NCBI GenBank assembly: GCA_963761005.1
Contig: CAVXFK010000008.1
Span: 1-64,000 of the forward strand
Source: DASWJZ01 sp963761005
GTDB taxonomy: Bacteria > Pseudomonadota > Alphaproteobacteria > Rhizobiales > Afifellaceae
DNA: 64,000 bases
Direction of reading: 5' to 3'
Made by a program: the position numbers and the translations under genes. Of this stretch, positions 35,260 through 44,815 are shown one piece after another. Each line of letters opens with the position of its first letter. Within the stretch, counting starts at the first letter, position 1. Below the pieces are notes generated by a model that worked only from the letters and a program-made list of their open reading frames with translations, was not told the DNA's origin and did not search any database.

Positions 35260-35369
35260 TGTCGTGTCTCCCTAAGCCGGCGCTTCTGATAGGATTTCGC
35301 CGCCAAGGAGTCCACGCGGTCGCCAACCGCCGTATCGCAGCCAAGAATTCGAGACGCGGAGTTTTAGCC

Positions 35370-36032
35370 TTGAGCCACTCGGTCTACGCCTTCGATGCCT
35401 ACGGCACGCTCTTCGACGTGCATGCCGCCGTGCGCCGGCACGCGGAGGCGCTCGGGCCGGACGCGCCGCGCTTCTCCGAGACTTGGCGGGCGAAACAGCT
35501 CGAATACACCTGGGTTCGCTCGCTCGCCGGACGCTACCGCGACTTCTGGTCGCTGACGGAGGAGTCGCTCGATTTCTGCTTCGCGGCGTTCCCCTCCGCC
35601 GACCGGGCGCTCAGGCCGAAGCTGCTTGAAGCCTACCGCCGACTCGACTGCTACCAGGAAGTGCCGGAGCTGATCCGCACGCTCCGGCGCGAGGGCCGGC
35701 AGCTCGCCATCCTCTCGAACGGCACGCCGGAAATGCTTCAGGCGGCGGTCTCGGCGGCGGGGCTCGACGGTTCGTTCGACGCGATCCTCTCGGTCGACCC
35801 GATCAGCATCTACAAGACCGATGCCCGGGTTTACGACCTCGTGACGACGCATTTCCGCGTCTATCCGGACGCGGTGTCGTTCCAGTCCTCGAACCGCTGG
35901 GACGTCGCGGGCGCTGCCGCTTACGGCTTCCGGGCAGTCTGGATCAATCGCTCGGGCGCGCCCGACGAATATCCCGACATGACGCCCGCCGCGGTGCTTC
36001 CGTCGCTCGAAGGCCTGCCGAAGCTCGGGTGA
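35370..36032 (+). CDS. Haloacid dehalogenase, type II (HAD superfamily)
   Basis: About 221 residues from a TTG at 35370 (SHSVYAFDAYGTLFDVHAAV); the frame is open to 35259 but that overlaps the divergent aminotransferase start. Catalytic nucleophile Asp in AFDAYGTLFD, Ser/Asn in AILSNGTPEML, Lys in IYKTDARVYDLV and the acidic/Asn motif VSFQSSNRWDVAGAAAYGF. This is the exact pattern of L-2-haloacid dehalogenases, which hydrolyse the C-halogen bond of short 2-haloacids. The natural substrate could be different. Confidence 0.9.
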   Translation: MSHSVYAFDAYGTLFDVHAAVRRHAEALGPDAPRFSETWRAKQLEYTWVRSLAGRYRDFWSLTEESLDFCFAAFPSADRALRPKLLEAYRRLDCYQEVPELIRTLRREGRQLAILSNGTPEMLQAAVSAAGLDGSFDAILSVDPISIYKTDARVYDLVTTHFRVYPDAVSFQSSNRWDVAGAAAYGFRAVWINRSGAPDEYPDMTPAAVLPSLEGLPKLG

Positions 36033-36033
36033 G

Positions 36034-36615
36034 CTAACGCTCGGCGCGCGCGATCCACTTCTCCACAACCGGCGGCTCATAGCGTTCGAAGCGGTCGAGC
36101 ATATCCGCGGCACGGCTCTCGACGATCAGCATGTTGCGATGCTCCGGGCGCACAAACTTCTCGCGCCGCTGATGGTCGAGAAAGGCGATCAGGAGATCGA
36201 AGTAGCCGCCGGCATTCAAAAGTCCGACAGGCTTCCGGTGATAGCCGAGCTGCGCCCAGGTCCATATCTCGAAAAGCTCATCCAGCGTGCCGGCGCCGCC
36301 GGGAAGCGCGAGAAAGGCGTCGGAAAGGTCCGACATCAGCGCTTTCCGCTCATGCATCGACGCGACCTCGTGGAGCTTCGCGAGGCCGCCATGCGCGATT
36401 TCGCGCTCGATCAGCGCACGCGGCATGACGCCGATCACCTCGCCTCCGGCCGTGATCGCGGCGTCGGCCAGCGCGCCCATGAGCCCGACCGAGGCGCCGC
36501 CGTAGACGAGCCTCAATCCGCGCTCGGCGATCGCGCCGCCGACCTCGCGCGCCGCCTCAAGGTAGAGGTCTCTGGCGCCCGCGTTCGAGCCGCAGAAGAC
36601 GCAGACGGTCCGCAT
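36034..36615 (-). CDS. LOG family protein (TIGR00730; phosphoribohydrolase)
   Basis: 193 residues from ATG 36615 (MRTVCVFCGSNAGARDLYLE). GLRLVYGGASVGLMGALADA binds the substrate phosphate, and PGGAGTLDELFEIWTWAQLG is the PGGxGTxxE signature of cytokinin riboside 5'-monophosphate phosphoribohydrolases (LOG), formerly called lysine decarboxylase-like. Such enzymes release the base from nucleoside monophosphates. It ends 1 bp from the convergent dehalogenase gene and follows the DUF3291 gene closely. Confidence 0.9.
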   Translation of the reverse strand: MRTVCVFCGSNAGARDLYLEAAREVGGAIAERGLRLVYGGASVGLMGALADAAITAGGEVIGVMPRALIEREIAHGGLAKLHEVASMHERKALMSDLSDAFLALPGGAGTLDELFEIWTWAQLGYHRKPVGLLNAGGYFDLLIAFLDHQRREKFVRPEHRNMLIVESRAADMLDRFERYEPPVVEKWIARAER

Positions 36616-36626
36616 CCGGCCCCGCC

Positions 36627-37115
36627 TCAGGCCCAGCCGACGCAATAGGGCTCCGGCTCAAGATCGATCGGCGCGTTCGCGGTCTCCGGGAACACCGTCT
36701 TGAAGGTGAAGGCGTGCGGCGTTGGCCCGTGCTCGGCGAGATGGCGGAGCCGCGCGAGCCCCTCCTCCACGGTCGGCGCATGCCCTTCCGGCACCCACCA
36801 AAGCACCTGATATGGGCCCTCGGGCTTCTGGAACCACTCGCGCCGCCTGACCATGAAGCTCCGATGATCGGAGCGGTAGACGAAGTCGAAGAGCGCGGCG
36901 ACCAAGGCCCAGACGCTCATGTTGACCAGAAAGAGCGGATCGTCGGCGGGGCGGATGTCGGTCGCGTTGTTGCCGTCGCCGGTTAGCCGCCAGACGAAAC
37001 CGGGCGACACCTCGGCGAGCGCATTCACGCGGTCGAGGTTGTTCATGAAATCCGCCATGCGCGGATCGCTCGTCTCGTAAAGCGCGGTTCCGACGTTCAT
37101 CTGCGCGATGTGCAT
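36627..37115 (-). CDS. DUF3291 domain protein
   Basis: 162 residues from ATG 37115 (MHIAQMNVGTALYETSDPRM), with AGGA upstream. FMNNLDRVNALAEVSPGFVW, SVWALVAALFDFVYRSDHRS and QVLWWVPEGHAPTVEEGLAR are the DUF3291 core, a dimeric alpha/beta-barrel fold resembling antibiotic-biosynthesis monooxygenases; function unknown. It lies between the dipeptidase (5 bp upstream) and LOG genes on the same strand, so the three are probably co-transcribed. Confidence 0.83.
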   Translation of the reverse strand: MHIAQMNVGTALYETSDPRMADFMNNLDRVNALAEVSPGFVWRLTGDGNNATDIRPADDPLFLVNMSVWALVAALFDFVYRSDHRSFMVRRREWFQKPEGPYQVLWWVPEGHAPTVEEGLARLRHLAEHGPTPHAFTFKTVFPETANAPIDLEPEPYCVGWA

Positions 37116-37120
37116 GGGTC

Positions 37121-38506
37121 CTACTCCGCAATTGCCGCAAGGATACGCGCCCAGGAGCGCGTTCCGCGGTGGAAGCTCGTCAGGTTGTACTTCTCGTTCG
37201 GCGAATGGATGCGGTCGTCCTCGAGACCGAAGCCGACCATGACGGAATCCATGCCGAGGATGCGCTTGAACTGCGTGACGATCGGGATCGAGCCGCCCAT
37301 CGCGATCTGCACCGCGTGCCGGCCCCATTCGTCGGAGAGCGCACGCTGCGCGCGTTGGACCCACGCGCTGTCGCTCGGCTGCGAGACGGCGCGGTCGCCG
37401 CCGTGGCTGGAGTAGCTCGCCTTGCAGTCGGCGGGCAGGCGCTCCTTCACGAAGGCACGGAAATTCTCACGGATCGCGTCGGGGTCCTGGTCGCCGACGA
37501 GCCGGAACGAAACCTTCGCCGAGGCTTTGCCCGGGATCACGGTCTTCGCCCCCTCGCCGGTATAGCCGCCGACGATACCGTTCACCTCCGCCGTCGGGCG
37601 CGCCCACACCTGCTCGAGCGTTGAATAGCCTTTCTCGCCAGCCGGAATCTTGAGCCCGATGTCGCCGAGGAAAGCCTTCTCGTCGAAGTTCAGCGACGCC
37701 CACTCCGCCTTCTGCGCGGCGGACACCTCCGGCACACCGTCATAGAAATGCGGGATCGTGACGCGGCCGTCCGCGTCGTGCAGCGCCGCAAGGATGTCGA
37801 CCAGCACATGGATCGGATTGCGCGCCGCGCTGCCATAGTAGCCCGAATGCAGGTCGCGGCTCGCCGCCTCGATCACGACCTCCTCGTAGAGAAGGCCGCG
37901 CAGCATGGTGGTGACGGCGGGCGTCGTGCGGTTCCACATGTTGGTGTCGCAGACGAGCGCGATGTCGGCCTTAAGCTCCGCCACGTTCTCGGTCAGAAAC
38001 GGAACCATGCTCGGGCTCGCCAATTCCTCCTCGCCCTCGAAGAGCACCGTGAGGTTGACCGGAAGCTTGCCCGTGGTCGCCATCCAGGCACGCGCGGCCT
38101 CAACGAATGTCATGAGCTGGCCCTTGTCGTCGTCGGCGCCGCGGCCGACGATCTGCTTCTCGCCGTTCACTTCCACCACCGCCGGATCGAAGGGGTCGCG
38201 CGACCAGAGCGACACGGGATCGACCGGTTGCACGTCGTAGTGCCCGTAGAAGAGCACATGCGGCGCGCCAGTCCCCGCGCCGCGATAATGGCCGACCACC
38301 ATCGGATGCCCGATCGTGTCGCGCACGCTCGCCTCGATGCCGATCTCGTTCAGCATGCGCGCGCAGAATTCCGCGCCCGCGCGGCAATCCTTCTTGTAAT
38401 GCGGGTCGGCGGAGATCGACTTGATTCGAAGCAGCGCGAAGAGGCGCTCGAGGCTCTTGTCGAGATCCGCGTCGATACGTTCGAGAACCGTGTCCGTTGC
38501 TGCCAT
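37121..38506 (-). CDS. M20 family dipeptidase (carnosinase-like)
   Basis: 461 residues. Zinc-site motifs: VLFYGHYDVQPVDP (His and Asp), GRGADDDKGQLM (bridging Asp), LFEGEEELASPS (catalytic and ligand Glu), DTNMWNRTTPAVTT, and the late His in HSPNEKYNLTSFHRG. The lid (dimerisation) domain starts at RDLHSGYYGSAARNPIHVLV. It hydrolyses dipeptides or N-acyl amino acids with two zinc ions in the cytoplasm. Four bases separate it from the upstream HerA-like gene, pointing to one transcript of at least four genes. Confidence 0.9.
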   Translation of the reverse strand: MAATDTVLERIDADLDKSLERLFALLRIKSISADPHYKKDCRAGAEFCARMLNEIGIEASVRDTIGHPMVVGHYRGAGTGAPHVLFYGHYDVQPVDPVSLWSRDPFDPAVVEVNGEKQIVGRGADDDKGQLMTFVEAARAWMATTGKLPVNLTVLFEGEEELASPSMVPFLTENVAELKADIALVCDTNMWNRTTPAVTTMLRGLLYEEVVIEAASRDLHSGYYGSAARNPIHVLVDILAALHDADGRVTIPHFYDGVPEVSAAQKAEWASLNFDEKAFLGDIGLKIPAGEKGYSTLEQVWARPTAEVNGIVGGYTGEGAKTVIPGKASAKVSFRLVGDQDPDAIRENFRAFVKERLPADCKASYSSHGGDRAVSQPSDSAWVQRAQRALSDEWGRHAVQIAMGGSIPIVTQFKRILGMDSVMVGFGLEDDRIHSPNEKYNLTSFHRGTRSWARILAAIAE

Positions 38507-38510
38507 TGCC

Positions 38511-40091
38511 CTACCGTTTCAAGGAACCGAGAACGCCGCGCACGAGCGCGCGGCCGAGCGAGCTTCCGACCGAGCGGACGACCGATTTCACCGCCGCCTC
38601 GGCGACGCTCTGCCGGTTGGAGCGGCGTCCGCCGCCTAGAATGTCGTCAAGGCCGGAAAGGACTCCACCGCCGCGCTCGACAGGCTCCCTGCTCCGTCTT
38701 CCCGAGCCGCTCCGTCGGCGAGAGCTGCTCCGCGACTTTTCTCCTTCCTCCCGTTCGTCTTCCGGCTCCTCGTCTTTCGCCGCCCCGGCCGCGCGCGATT
38801 TCAGCACCTCGAAGGCTGACTCTCGGTCGAGCGTCTTGTCGTATTTGACCCCGACCGGGCTCTCCGCGATCAGCGCGCGGCGTGCGTCGTCCGCTATCGG
38901 TCCGAGCAACGACGAGGGCGGGCGGATTAGGGTGCGCTCCACCATGCTCGGGACGCCGCCCGGCCCGAGCGTCGAGACGAGCGCTTCGCCGACGCCGAGC
39001 TGGGTGATCGCGTCCGCAACCTTGAAAGCCGGGTTGGGGCGGAACGTGTCGGCGGCGGTCTCGACGGCGCGCTGCTCGCGCGGTGTGTATGCGCGAAGCG
39101 CATGCTGCACACGGTTGCCGAGCTGGGCGAGCACGCTTTCGGGAATGTCGAGCGGGTTCTGCGTCACGAAGAAGACGCCGACCCCCTTCGAGCGGATCAG
39201 CTTCACCACCTGCTCGACCTTCTCGATCAGCGCCTTCGGCGCTTCGGCGAAAAGGAGATGCGCCTCGTCAAAGAAGAACACGAGCCGCGGCTTCTCGGGA
39301 TCGCCGACCTCTGGGAGCACCTCGAAGAGCTCCGACAAGAGCCACAACAGGAAGGTCGCGTAGAGCCGTGGCGACTGCATCAGGCGGTCTGCCGCAAGCA
39401 CGCCGACGACGCCGCGGCCGTCGGGTGTCGTCCGCATCAGGTCGGAAATCTCGAGCGCCGGCTCGCCGAAGAATTCCGCTCCGCCCTGCTCTTCGAGCAC
39501 GAGGAGCTGGCGCTGAATGGCACCCACCGAGGCCTTCGTCACGTTGCCGTATTCGCCGGAAAGCTCCTGCGCGCGCTCGGCCATGTTGGCGAGGAGCGCC
39601 TGCAGGTCTTTCAGGTCGAGCAGGAGCAGACTTTCTTCGTCGGCGAGCTTGAAGGCGATGTTGAGCACGCCCTCCTGCGTCGGGTTCAGGTCCATCAGGC
39701 GGGAGAGGAGAAGCGGCCCCATCTCCGACACCGTCGCGCGGATGCGGTGCCCCTTCTCGCCGAACAAGTCCCAGAAGATCGCGGGCGTCGCGGCGAGCTT
39801 GTACTCCTCGGCAAAGCCAATATCGGCGGCGCGCTTCTGCAAGAAATCCTTGGCAGCACCGGGAGCGGCAATCCCCGAAAGGTCGCCCTTCACGTCGGCC
39901 GTGAACACCGGGACGCCTGCGGCTGAGAACCCCTCGGCGAGAACCTGCAGCGATACGGTCTTGCCGGTACCGGTCGCGCCGGTGACAAGGCCGTGTCGAT
40001 TGGCGAATTTCAGGTCCAGATATTGCGGTTCGCCAAGACTGTCGTCGGCGTGCCGGCCCGTCCCAACGTAGATAGCGCCAGTCTTGAGCAA
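38511..40091 (-). CDS. HerA-like ATPase (DUF853 family)
   Basis: 526 residues. Walker A GLVTGATGTGKTVSLQVLAE near residue 33, Walker B RLVFFFDEAHLLFAEAPKAL near residue 265, and the arginine-finger region IRSKGVGVFFVTQNPLDIPE. The N-terminal IYVGTGRHADDSLGEPQYLD is specific to the DUF853 (YjgR) branch. The tail after residue 420 is charged and low-complexity (EPEDEREEGEKSRSSSRRRS). HerA ATPases form hexamers that pump DNA; the role of the YjgR branch is not settled. No nuclease partner is adjacent. Confidence 0.87.
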   Translation of the reverse strand: MLKTGAIYVGTGRHADDSLGEPQYLDLKFANRHGLVTGATGTGKTVSLQVLAEGFSAAGVPVFTADVKGDLSGIAAPGAAKDFLQKRAADIGFAEEYKLAATPAIFWDLFGEKGHRIRATVSEMGPLLLSRLMDLNPTQEGVLNIAFKLADEESLLLLDLKDLQALLANMAERAQELSGEYGNVTKASVGAIQRQLLVLEEQGGAEFFGEPALEISDLMRTTPDGRGVVGVLAADRLMQSPRLYATFLLWLLSELFEVLPEVGDPEKPRLVFFFDEAHLLFAEAPKALIEKVEQVVKLIRSKGVGVFFVTQNPLDIPESVLAQLGNRVQHALRAYTPREQRAVETAADTFRPNPAFKVADAITQLGVGEALVSTLGPGGVPSMVERTLIRPPSSLLGPIADDARRALIAESPVGVKYDKTLDRESAFEVLKSRAAGAAKDEEPEDEREEGEKSRSSSRRRSGSGRRSREPVERGGGVLSGLDDILGGGRRSNRQSVAEAAVKSVVRSVGSSLGRALVRGVLGSLKR

Positions 40092-40221
40092 TAGTCCTCT
40101 CCGCGCGTGAAGCGGCCGTTATAGTGGCGGGGTTCCCCGGCGACAATCGCGCCTCGATGCCCGGTCTTGCCTTTCCCGCAATCTCCGCGCAGTTAAGCGG
40201 CACTTCGAAGAGGGGAGCCCG

Positions 40222-40602
40222 ATGGAAGAGCTGATCTCGCGGATCATCAGCAAGGCCGGCGTCGACGAGCACGTGGCGCGGGCGGCCGTTCGCATCATTT
40301 TCACGTTCCTCTACCAGCAGGGCGACAGCGAGAAGATGGCGGCGCTCGTCGGGCAGATTCCGGGCGCCTCGGAATATGTCGAGGAGGGCGATGCGGATTC
40401 CGCCGCCACGCTCGGGGGGCTCGGCGGCCTGATGGGTGGCGGCACCATGGAGGTCCTCGGCAAGCTGCAGGGTCTCGGGCTCGGCATGGGTCAGATTCAG
40501 GGCGTGACCCAGGAAACCGTCCAGTTCGCCCGCGAGAAGGTCGGCGATGCCATCGTCGACGAAATCGTCCGATCGATCCCCGGGCTCAGCCAGTTCGTCT
40601 GA
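40222..40602 (+). CDS. DUF2267-like helical protein
   Basis: 126 residues, MEELISRIISKAGVDEHVAR, followed by RIIFTFLYQQGDSEKMAALV and a Gly-rich stretch (LGGLGGLMGGGTMEVLGKL). The C-terminal helix ends EIVRSIPGLSQFV. The repeat of short helices suits the DUF2267/DUF2780 group. No signal peptide. Divergent from the HerA-like gene. Function unknown. Confidence 0.6.
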   Translation: MEELISRIISKAGVDEHVARAAVRIIFTFLYQQGDSEKMAALVGQIPGASEYVEEGDADSAATLGGLGGLMGGGTMEVLGKLQGLGLGMGQIQGVTQETVQFAREKVGDAIVDEIVRSIPGLSQFV

Positions 40603-40699
40603 AACATTTTTGCCACGCTTCGGGGAGCGAGCGCCGGCCAGTCTAGCCGCACGTCTGCGTCTGCCCTAGGAATGCGAGACAGGTTTGGAGGCGGCGGCT

Positions 40700-41110
40700 A
40701 TGGCGTCCTATTCGATCGCCGAAGTACGAACAATTCCGCCGTTTTACGTAGGAAAGTTGAAGGCTGCGGGGATAAAGTCGACGAGCAAGCTGCTTGAGCG
40801 TGCCGCGACCCCGAGCCTGCGCAGGGCGCTCTCAGAAACGACCGACATTCCGCCGCGTCTGATCCTCGACTGGGCGAACATCGCCGACCTGACGCGGGTT
40901 TCCGGCATCGCGCTCGAATATGCGGAGCTGCTGGTCGCCGCCGGGGTCGACACGGTCAGGGATTTGAGCCGGCGGAACGCCGCCAACCTCGTCGCGCGGA
41001 TGACGGAGATCAACCGGCGCAAGCCGCGCGTGCGGGTGCTGCCCACGGAAAAGCGCGTCGCGCACTGGATCGCGAAAGCCAAGAAGCTCTCCCCGGGCAT
41101 GGACTATTAG
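40700..41110 (+). CDS. DUF4332 domain protein (helix-hairpin-helix)
   Basis: 136 residues from ATG 40700 with GGAGGCGGC upstream. The two tandem helix-hairpin-helix-like units are IPPFYVGKLKAAGIKSTSKL and LTRVSGIALEYAELLVAAGV-DTVRDLSRRNAANL, followed by the tail SPGMDY. This is DUF4332, related to the DNA-binding helix-hairpin-helix folds of DNA polymerases and topoisomerase V; DNA binding is inference. Intact. Confidence 0.83.
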   Translation: MASYSIAEVRTIPPFYVGKLKAAGIKSTSKLLERAATPSLRRALSETTDIPPRLILDWANIADLTRVSGIALEYAELLVAAGVDTVRDLSRRNAANLVARMTEINRRKPRVRVLPTEKRVAHWIAKAKKLSPGMDY

Positions 41111-41165
41111 GGGAGCGAATAGCCGGCGCCTTGCCGCATCCGGCGGGCGGACATACAAGCGGTCC

Positions 41166-42563
41166 ATGGCCGATGCTGAACCCCAGTCGACGGCCGACGC
41201 GGCGCCCGGTATCGAAGACTGGCGCAAGCTCGTCGCGGCGGCGCTTAAGGGCCGCGATCCCGAAACGCTGCGGTCGCGCACACGCGACGGGATCGCGATC
41301 GAGCCGCTCTACGCGCGGCGGCCGGATACGCAGCCGCTGCCGGGACGCGGATCGGGCCGGTGGTCGATCGTGCAGGCCGTCGACGATCGCCATCCCGATC
41401 GCGCCAATGTGCAGGCGCTCGCCGAACTCGCCGGCGGCGCGACCGGTCTCTCGCTGCGCTTTGCCGGCTCTCCCTCCGCCGCCAGTGTCGGGCTGCCGAC
41501 AAGCGAGGACGCGCTTGCCGCGGCTCTTGACGGCGTCGACCTTGCGAAGGCGCAGCTCAGGCTCGAGCCGCACGCCGGCTCGCTCCAATCCGCGGCATGG
41601 CTTCAGGCGCTCGTCGCGAAGAGCGGCACGGCGCCTGAGCTGACGACGATCGCGTTCGGGCTCGATCCGGTCGCGGCGATCGCACCCGGCGACGCGCCGC
41701 CGCCCGACCCGAGAGCATTCGCCGCCCGTTTCGAAGCGCTTCGAGCGGCACGCTTCCGCGGCCCGTTCGCGCTCCTCGATGCGCGCCCCTATCACGAGTC
41801 TGGAGCGAGCGAGGCGCAGGAGCTCGGCGGCGTCCTCGCCGCGGCGGCGTGGTGGCTCCGCGCGCTCGCCGATGCAGACATCGAGCCGGCCGACGCCCTG
41901 CCCTTCTTCGGTGCATCGGTCTCCATCGACCGCGACGTGCTTCTCTCGATCGCCAAGCTCCGCGCCCTGCGCCTTGTCTGGGCGCGGCTCTTGGAGCTCT
42001 GCGATGCGCCCCCGACTCGGCCTGCCGTCCACGCCGAGACGAGCCGGCGGATGCTGACGCGTACCGATGTCCAGACAAATCTCCTCCGCAACACGGTCGC
42101 GGCATTCGCCGCGGCGGTCGCCGGCGCCAACTCGATCACCGTTCTCCCGCACACCGTTGCTCTCGGGCTCGCCGACACAAGCGCGCGGTCGCTCGCCCGC
42201 AACATCCAGCACCTCCTCATCGAAGAGTCGCATCTTCATGTCGTCGTCGATCCCGCCGCCGGCTCCGGCGCGCTCGACGCACTGACCGAAGCGCTCGCGG
42301 CGCAGGCATGGTCCGAATTCCAGGCGATCGAACGCGAGGGCGGCATTGTCGAGAGCCTGCGCGCCGGCGCCTTCCAGGCGCGCATCGGGAAGGCACGCGC
42401 GGCGCTCGTGAGCGCCGTCGTGCACGGCGCGGCTCCGCTCGTCGGCGCGACGATCCACGCGACGGAGGACGCTGTGTCGAGCACCGTCGAGGCCGCGCCA
42501 TCTGTCACGCTCGCGGGCCTTGAGCCGCTCAGCCTCGAAATGGCTGCGAAGGTGCCTGCGTGA
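41166..42563 (+). CDS. mutA: Methylmalonyl-CoA mutase small subunit
   Basis: 465 residues. The TIM-barrel of the mutase family is seen in DGIAIEPLYARRPDTQPLPG, DTSARSLARNIQHLLIEESH and HVVVDPAAGSGALDALTEAL. It is shorter than the textbook small subunit of about 620-640 residues and ends soon after the barrel, with no cobalamin-binding domain recognisable. It pairs with the catalytic large subunit, whose ATG overlaps its stop (TGATG). Together they interconvert (R)-methylmalonyl-CoA and succinyl-CoA in propionate and branched-chain catabolism. Confidence 0.85.
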   Translation: MADAEPQSTADAAPGIEDWRKLVAAALKGRDPETLRSRTRDGIAIEPLYARRPDTQPLPGRGSGRWSIVQAVDDRHPDRANVQALAELAGGATGLSLRFAGSPSAASVGLPTSEDALAAALDGVDLAKAQLRLEPHAGSLQSAAWLQALVAKSGTAPELTTIAFGLDPVAAIAPGDAPPPDPRAFAARFEALRAARFRGPFALLDARPYHESGASEAQELGGVLAAAAWWLRALADADIEPADALPFFGASVSIDRDVLLSIAKLRALRLVWARLLELCDAPPTRPAVHAETSRRMLTRTDVQTNLLRNTVAAFAAAVAGANSITVLPHTVALGLADTSARSLARNIQHLLIEESHLHVVVDPAAGSGALDALTEALAAQAWSEFQAIEREGGIVESLRAGAFQARIGKARAALVSAVVHGAAPLVGATIHATEDAVSSTVEAAPSVTLAGLEPLSLEMAAKVPA

Positions 42564-44722
42564 TGCACATTCCCGACTTCGCACGCGAGAGATGGTCCCG
42601 GCCGGCGTCTTCGGCCGCGCCGCCCGCTGGCGAAAGTTGGACTGCGCCGGAGGGGATCGCGATCCGGCCCTCCTACGACGCCCGTGACATCGACGGTATC
42701 GCCGCGATCGATAGCGTCCCGGGGCTCCCGCCCTATCTCCGCGGCCCCTACCCGACCATGTATGTCGAGCGGCCGTGGACGATCCGCCAATATGCCGGCT
42801 TCTCCACCGCGCGCGATTCAAACGCCTTCTACCGCCGCAACCTCGCGGCCGGGCAAAAGGGGCTCTCCGTCGCCTTCGACCTGCCGACGCATCGCGGCTA
42901 CGATTCCGATGATCCGCGCGTTGCCGGCGACGTCGGCATGGCCGGCGTCGCGATCGATTCCATCCTCGACATGGAAGAGCTCTTTTCCGGCATTCCCCTC
43001 GGCCAGATGACAGTATCGATGACGATGAATGGCGCGGTGCTTCCGATCATGGCGCTCTACATCGTCGCGGCGGAGCGGCAGGGAGTGAAGCCGGAAGCGC
43101 TGGCGGGCACGATCCAGAACGACATCCTGAAGGAGTTTCTGGTCCGCAACACCTACATCTACCCGCCGCAGCCCTCGATGCGGATCGTCGCCGACATCTT
43201 CGCCTATTGCGCCGAGAACATGCCGCGCTTCAATCCGATCTCCGTCTCCGGCTACCACATGCAGGAGGCGGGCGCGACGGCGGATCTTGAGCTTGCCTAC
43301 ACGCTTGCCGACGGGCTCGACTATGTGCGCGCCGGGATCGCCGCCGGGCTCCCGATCGATCGCTTCGCACCGCGGCTTTCGTTCTTCTTCGGCATCGGCA
43401 TGAGCTTCTTCATGGAGGTCGCGAAGCTCCGTGCCGCGCGGCTCCTTTGGGCGGAGCTGGTCGCGCAGAAATTCGAGCCCTCCGATCCGCGCTCGCTCGT
43501 GCTGCGCACGCACTGCCAGACTTCCGGCTGGTCGCTGACCGCGCAGGACGTCTTCAACAATGTCGGCCGCACGATGATCGAGGCGATGGCGGCGACCTTC
43601 GGCGGCACGCAGTCGCTCCACACCAACGCGCTCGACGAGGCGCTGGCGTTGCCGAGCGATTTCTCCGCTCGCATCGCGCGGAACACGCAGCTGGTGCTGG
43701 CGCTCGAATCCGGGATGACGCGCGTCATCGACCCGTGGGGCGGCTCGTTCTTTGTCGAGCGCCTGACCGCCGACCTTGCGGCGCACGCCCGCGCGCATAT
43801 CGAAGAGGTAGAGGCGCTCGGCGGCATGGCGCGCGCCATCGAGACCCGCTTGCCGCAGGAGCGAATCGAGGAATCCGCCGCCAAGGTGCAGGCGTGGATC
43901 GACACGGGCCGCGAAGTGATCGTCGGCGTCAACCGCTACCAAAGCCGCGACGCGGCAGAGGTCGAGCTCTTGAAGGTCGACAACGCCGCCGTCCGCGCTG
44001 AGCAGATTGCCAAGCTCGAGAAGCTCCGGCGCGAGCGCGATGCGGCGAAGACCAAGGCGGCGCTTGCCGCGCTGTCCAATGCGGCGCGCGGAAGCGCCAA
44101 CCTCCTCGCAGCCGCGGTCGACGCGGCGCGGACCGGCGCGAGCGTCGGCGAGATGAGTATGGCGCTTGAGCGCGTCTTCTCTCGGCACGTGGCGGAGGCG
44201 CGCGCACCCGCGGGTGTCTATAAGCGCGAGATCGATCCCGACAACCACACCGTCCGCCGTGTCGTCGCCATGACCGCCGACTTCGCGCGAAACGAAGGCC
44301 GGCCGCCGAAAATCCTGGTCGCCAAGATTGGACAGGACGGCCACGATCGCGGCCAGAAGGTGATCGCCTCGGGCTTCGCCGATCTCGGCTTCGACGTCGA
44401 ACTCGGTCCGCTGTTTGCCTCGCCCGACGAAACGGCGCGCCGGGCGATCGCCGATGACGTGCATGTCGTCGGCGTATCGACGCTTGCAGCCGGACACCTG
44501 ACGCATGTGCCGGAGCTTCGGCAGGCGCTCGACGCGGCGGGCCGCGAGGACATCGTCATCGTCGTCGGCGGCGTCGTGCCGCAGCAGGACTACACCGCCC
44601 TCGAACGGGCGGGCGTGGCGGTGATCTTCCCGCCAGGCACCGCGGTCACCGAAGCGGCGGAGAAGGTGCTCGAAGCCCTCAATCGCAAGCTCGGCTATGC
44701 CCAACGCGCCGCCGCGGAATAG
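42563..44722 (+). CDS. mutB: Methylmalonyl-CoA mutase large subunit
   Basis: 719 residues from ATG 42563 (a GTG one codon earlier is possible). Barrel domain: YAGFSTARDSNAFYRRNLAA, VAFDLPTHRGYDSDDPRVAG and THCQTSGWSLTAQDVFNN. The C-terminal cobalamin domain has the DxHxxG loop in KIGQDGHDRGQKVIASGFAD, whose His ligates cobalt, and VVGGVVPQQDYTALERAGVA. It is the catalytic subunit of the adenosylcobalamin-dependent isomerase. Intact and full length. No meaB/argK or epimerase gene lies adjacent in this window. Confidence 0.95.
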   Translation: MHIPDFARERWSRPASSAAPPAGESWTAPEGIAIRPSYDARDIDGIAAIDSVPGLPPYLRGPYPTMYVERPWTIRQYAGFSTARDSNAFYRRNLAAGQKGLSVAFDLPTHRGYDSDDPRVAGDVGMAGVAIDSILDMEELFSGIPLGQMTVSMTMNGAVLPIMALYIVAAERQGVKPEALAGTIQNDILKEFLVRNTYIYPPQPSMRIVADIFAYCAENMPRFNPISVSGYHMQEAGATADLELAYTLADGLDYVRAGIAAGLPIDRFAPRLSFFFGIGMSFFMEVAKLRAARLLWAELVAQKFEPSDPRSLVLRTHCQTSGWSLTAQDVFNNVGRTMIEAMAATFGGTQSLHTNALDEALALPSDFSARIARNTQLVLALESGMTRVIDPWGGSFFVERLTADLAAHARAHIEEVEALGGMARAIETRLPQERIEESAAKVQAWIDTGREVIVGVNRYQSRDAAEVELLKVDNAAVRAEQIAKLEKLRRERDAAKTKAALAALSNAARGSANLLAAAVDAARTGASVGEMSMALERVFSRHVAEARAPAGVYKREIDPDNHTVRRVVAMTADFARNEGRPPKILVAKIGQDGHDRGQKVIASGFADLGFDVELGPLFASPDETARRAIADDVHVVGVSTLAAGHLTHVPELRQALDAAGREDIVIVVGGVVPQQDYTALERAGVAVIFPPGTAVTEAAEKVLEALNRKLGYAQRAAAE

Positions 44723-44815
44723 CCCCACACGCGGCTCTTAACGCCGCGGTATGCACCTCGCCCTTAGAAGACCCTCTCCCAGTCGATCCGTACGGTCGGC
44801 CAGAAGAGGAAGGCG

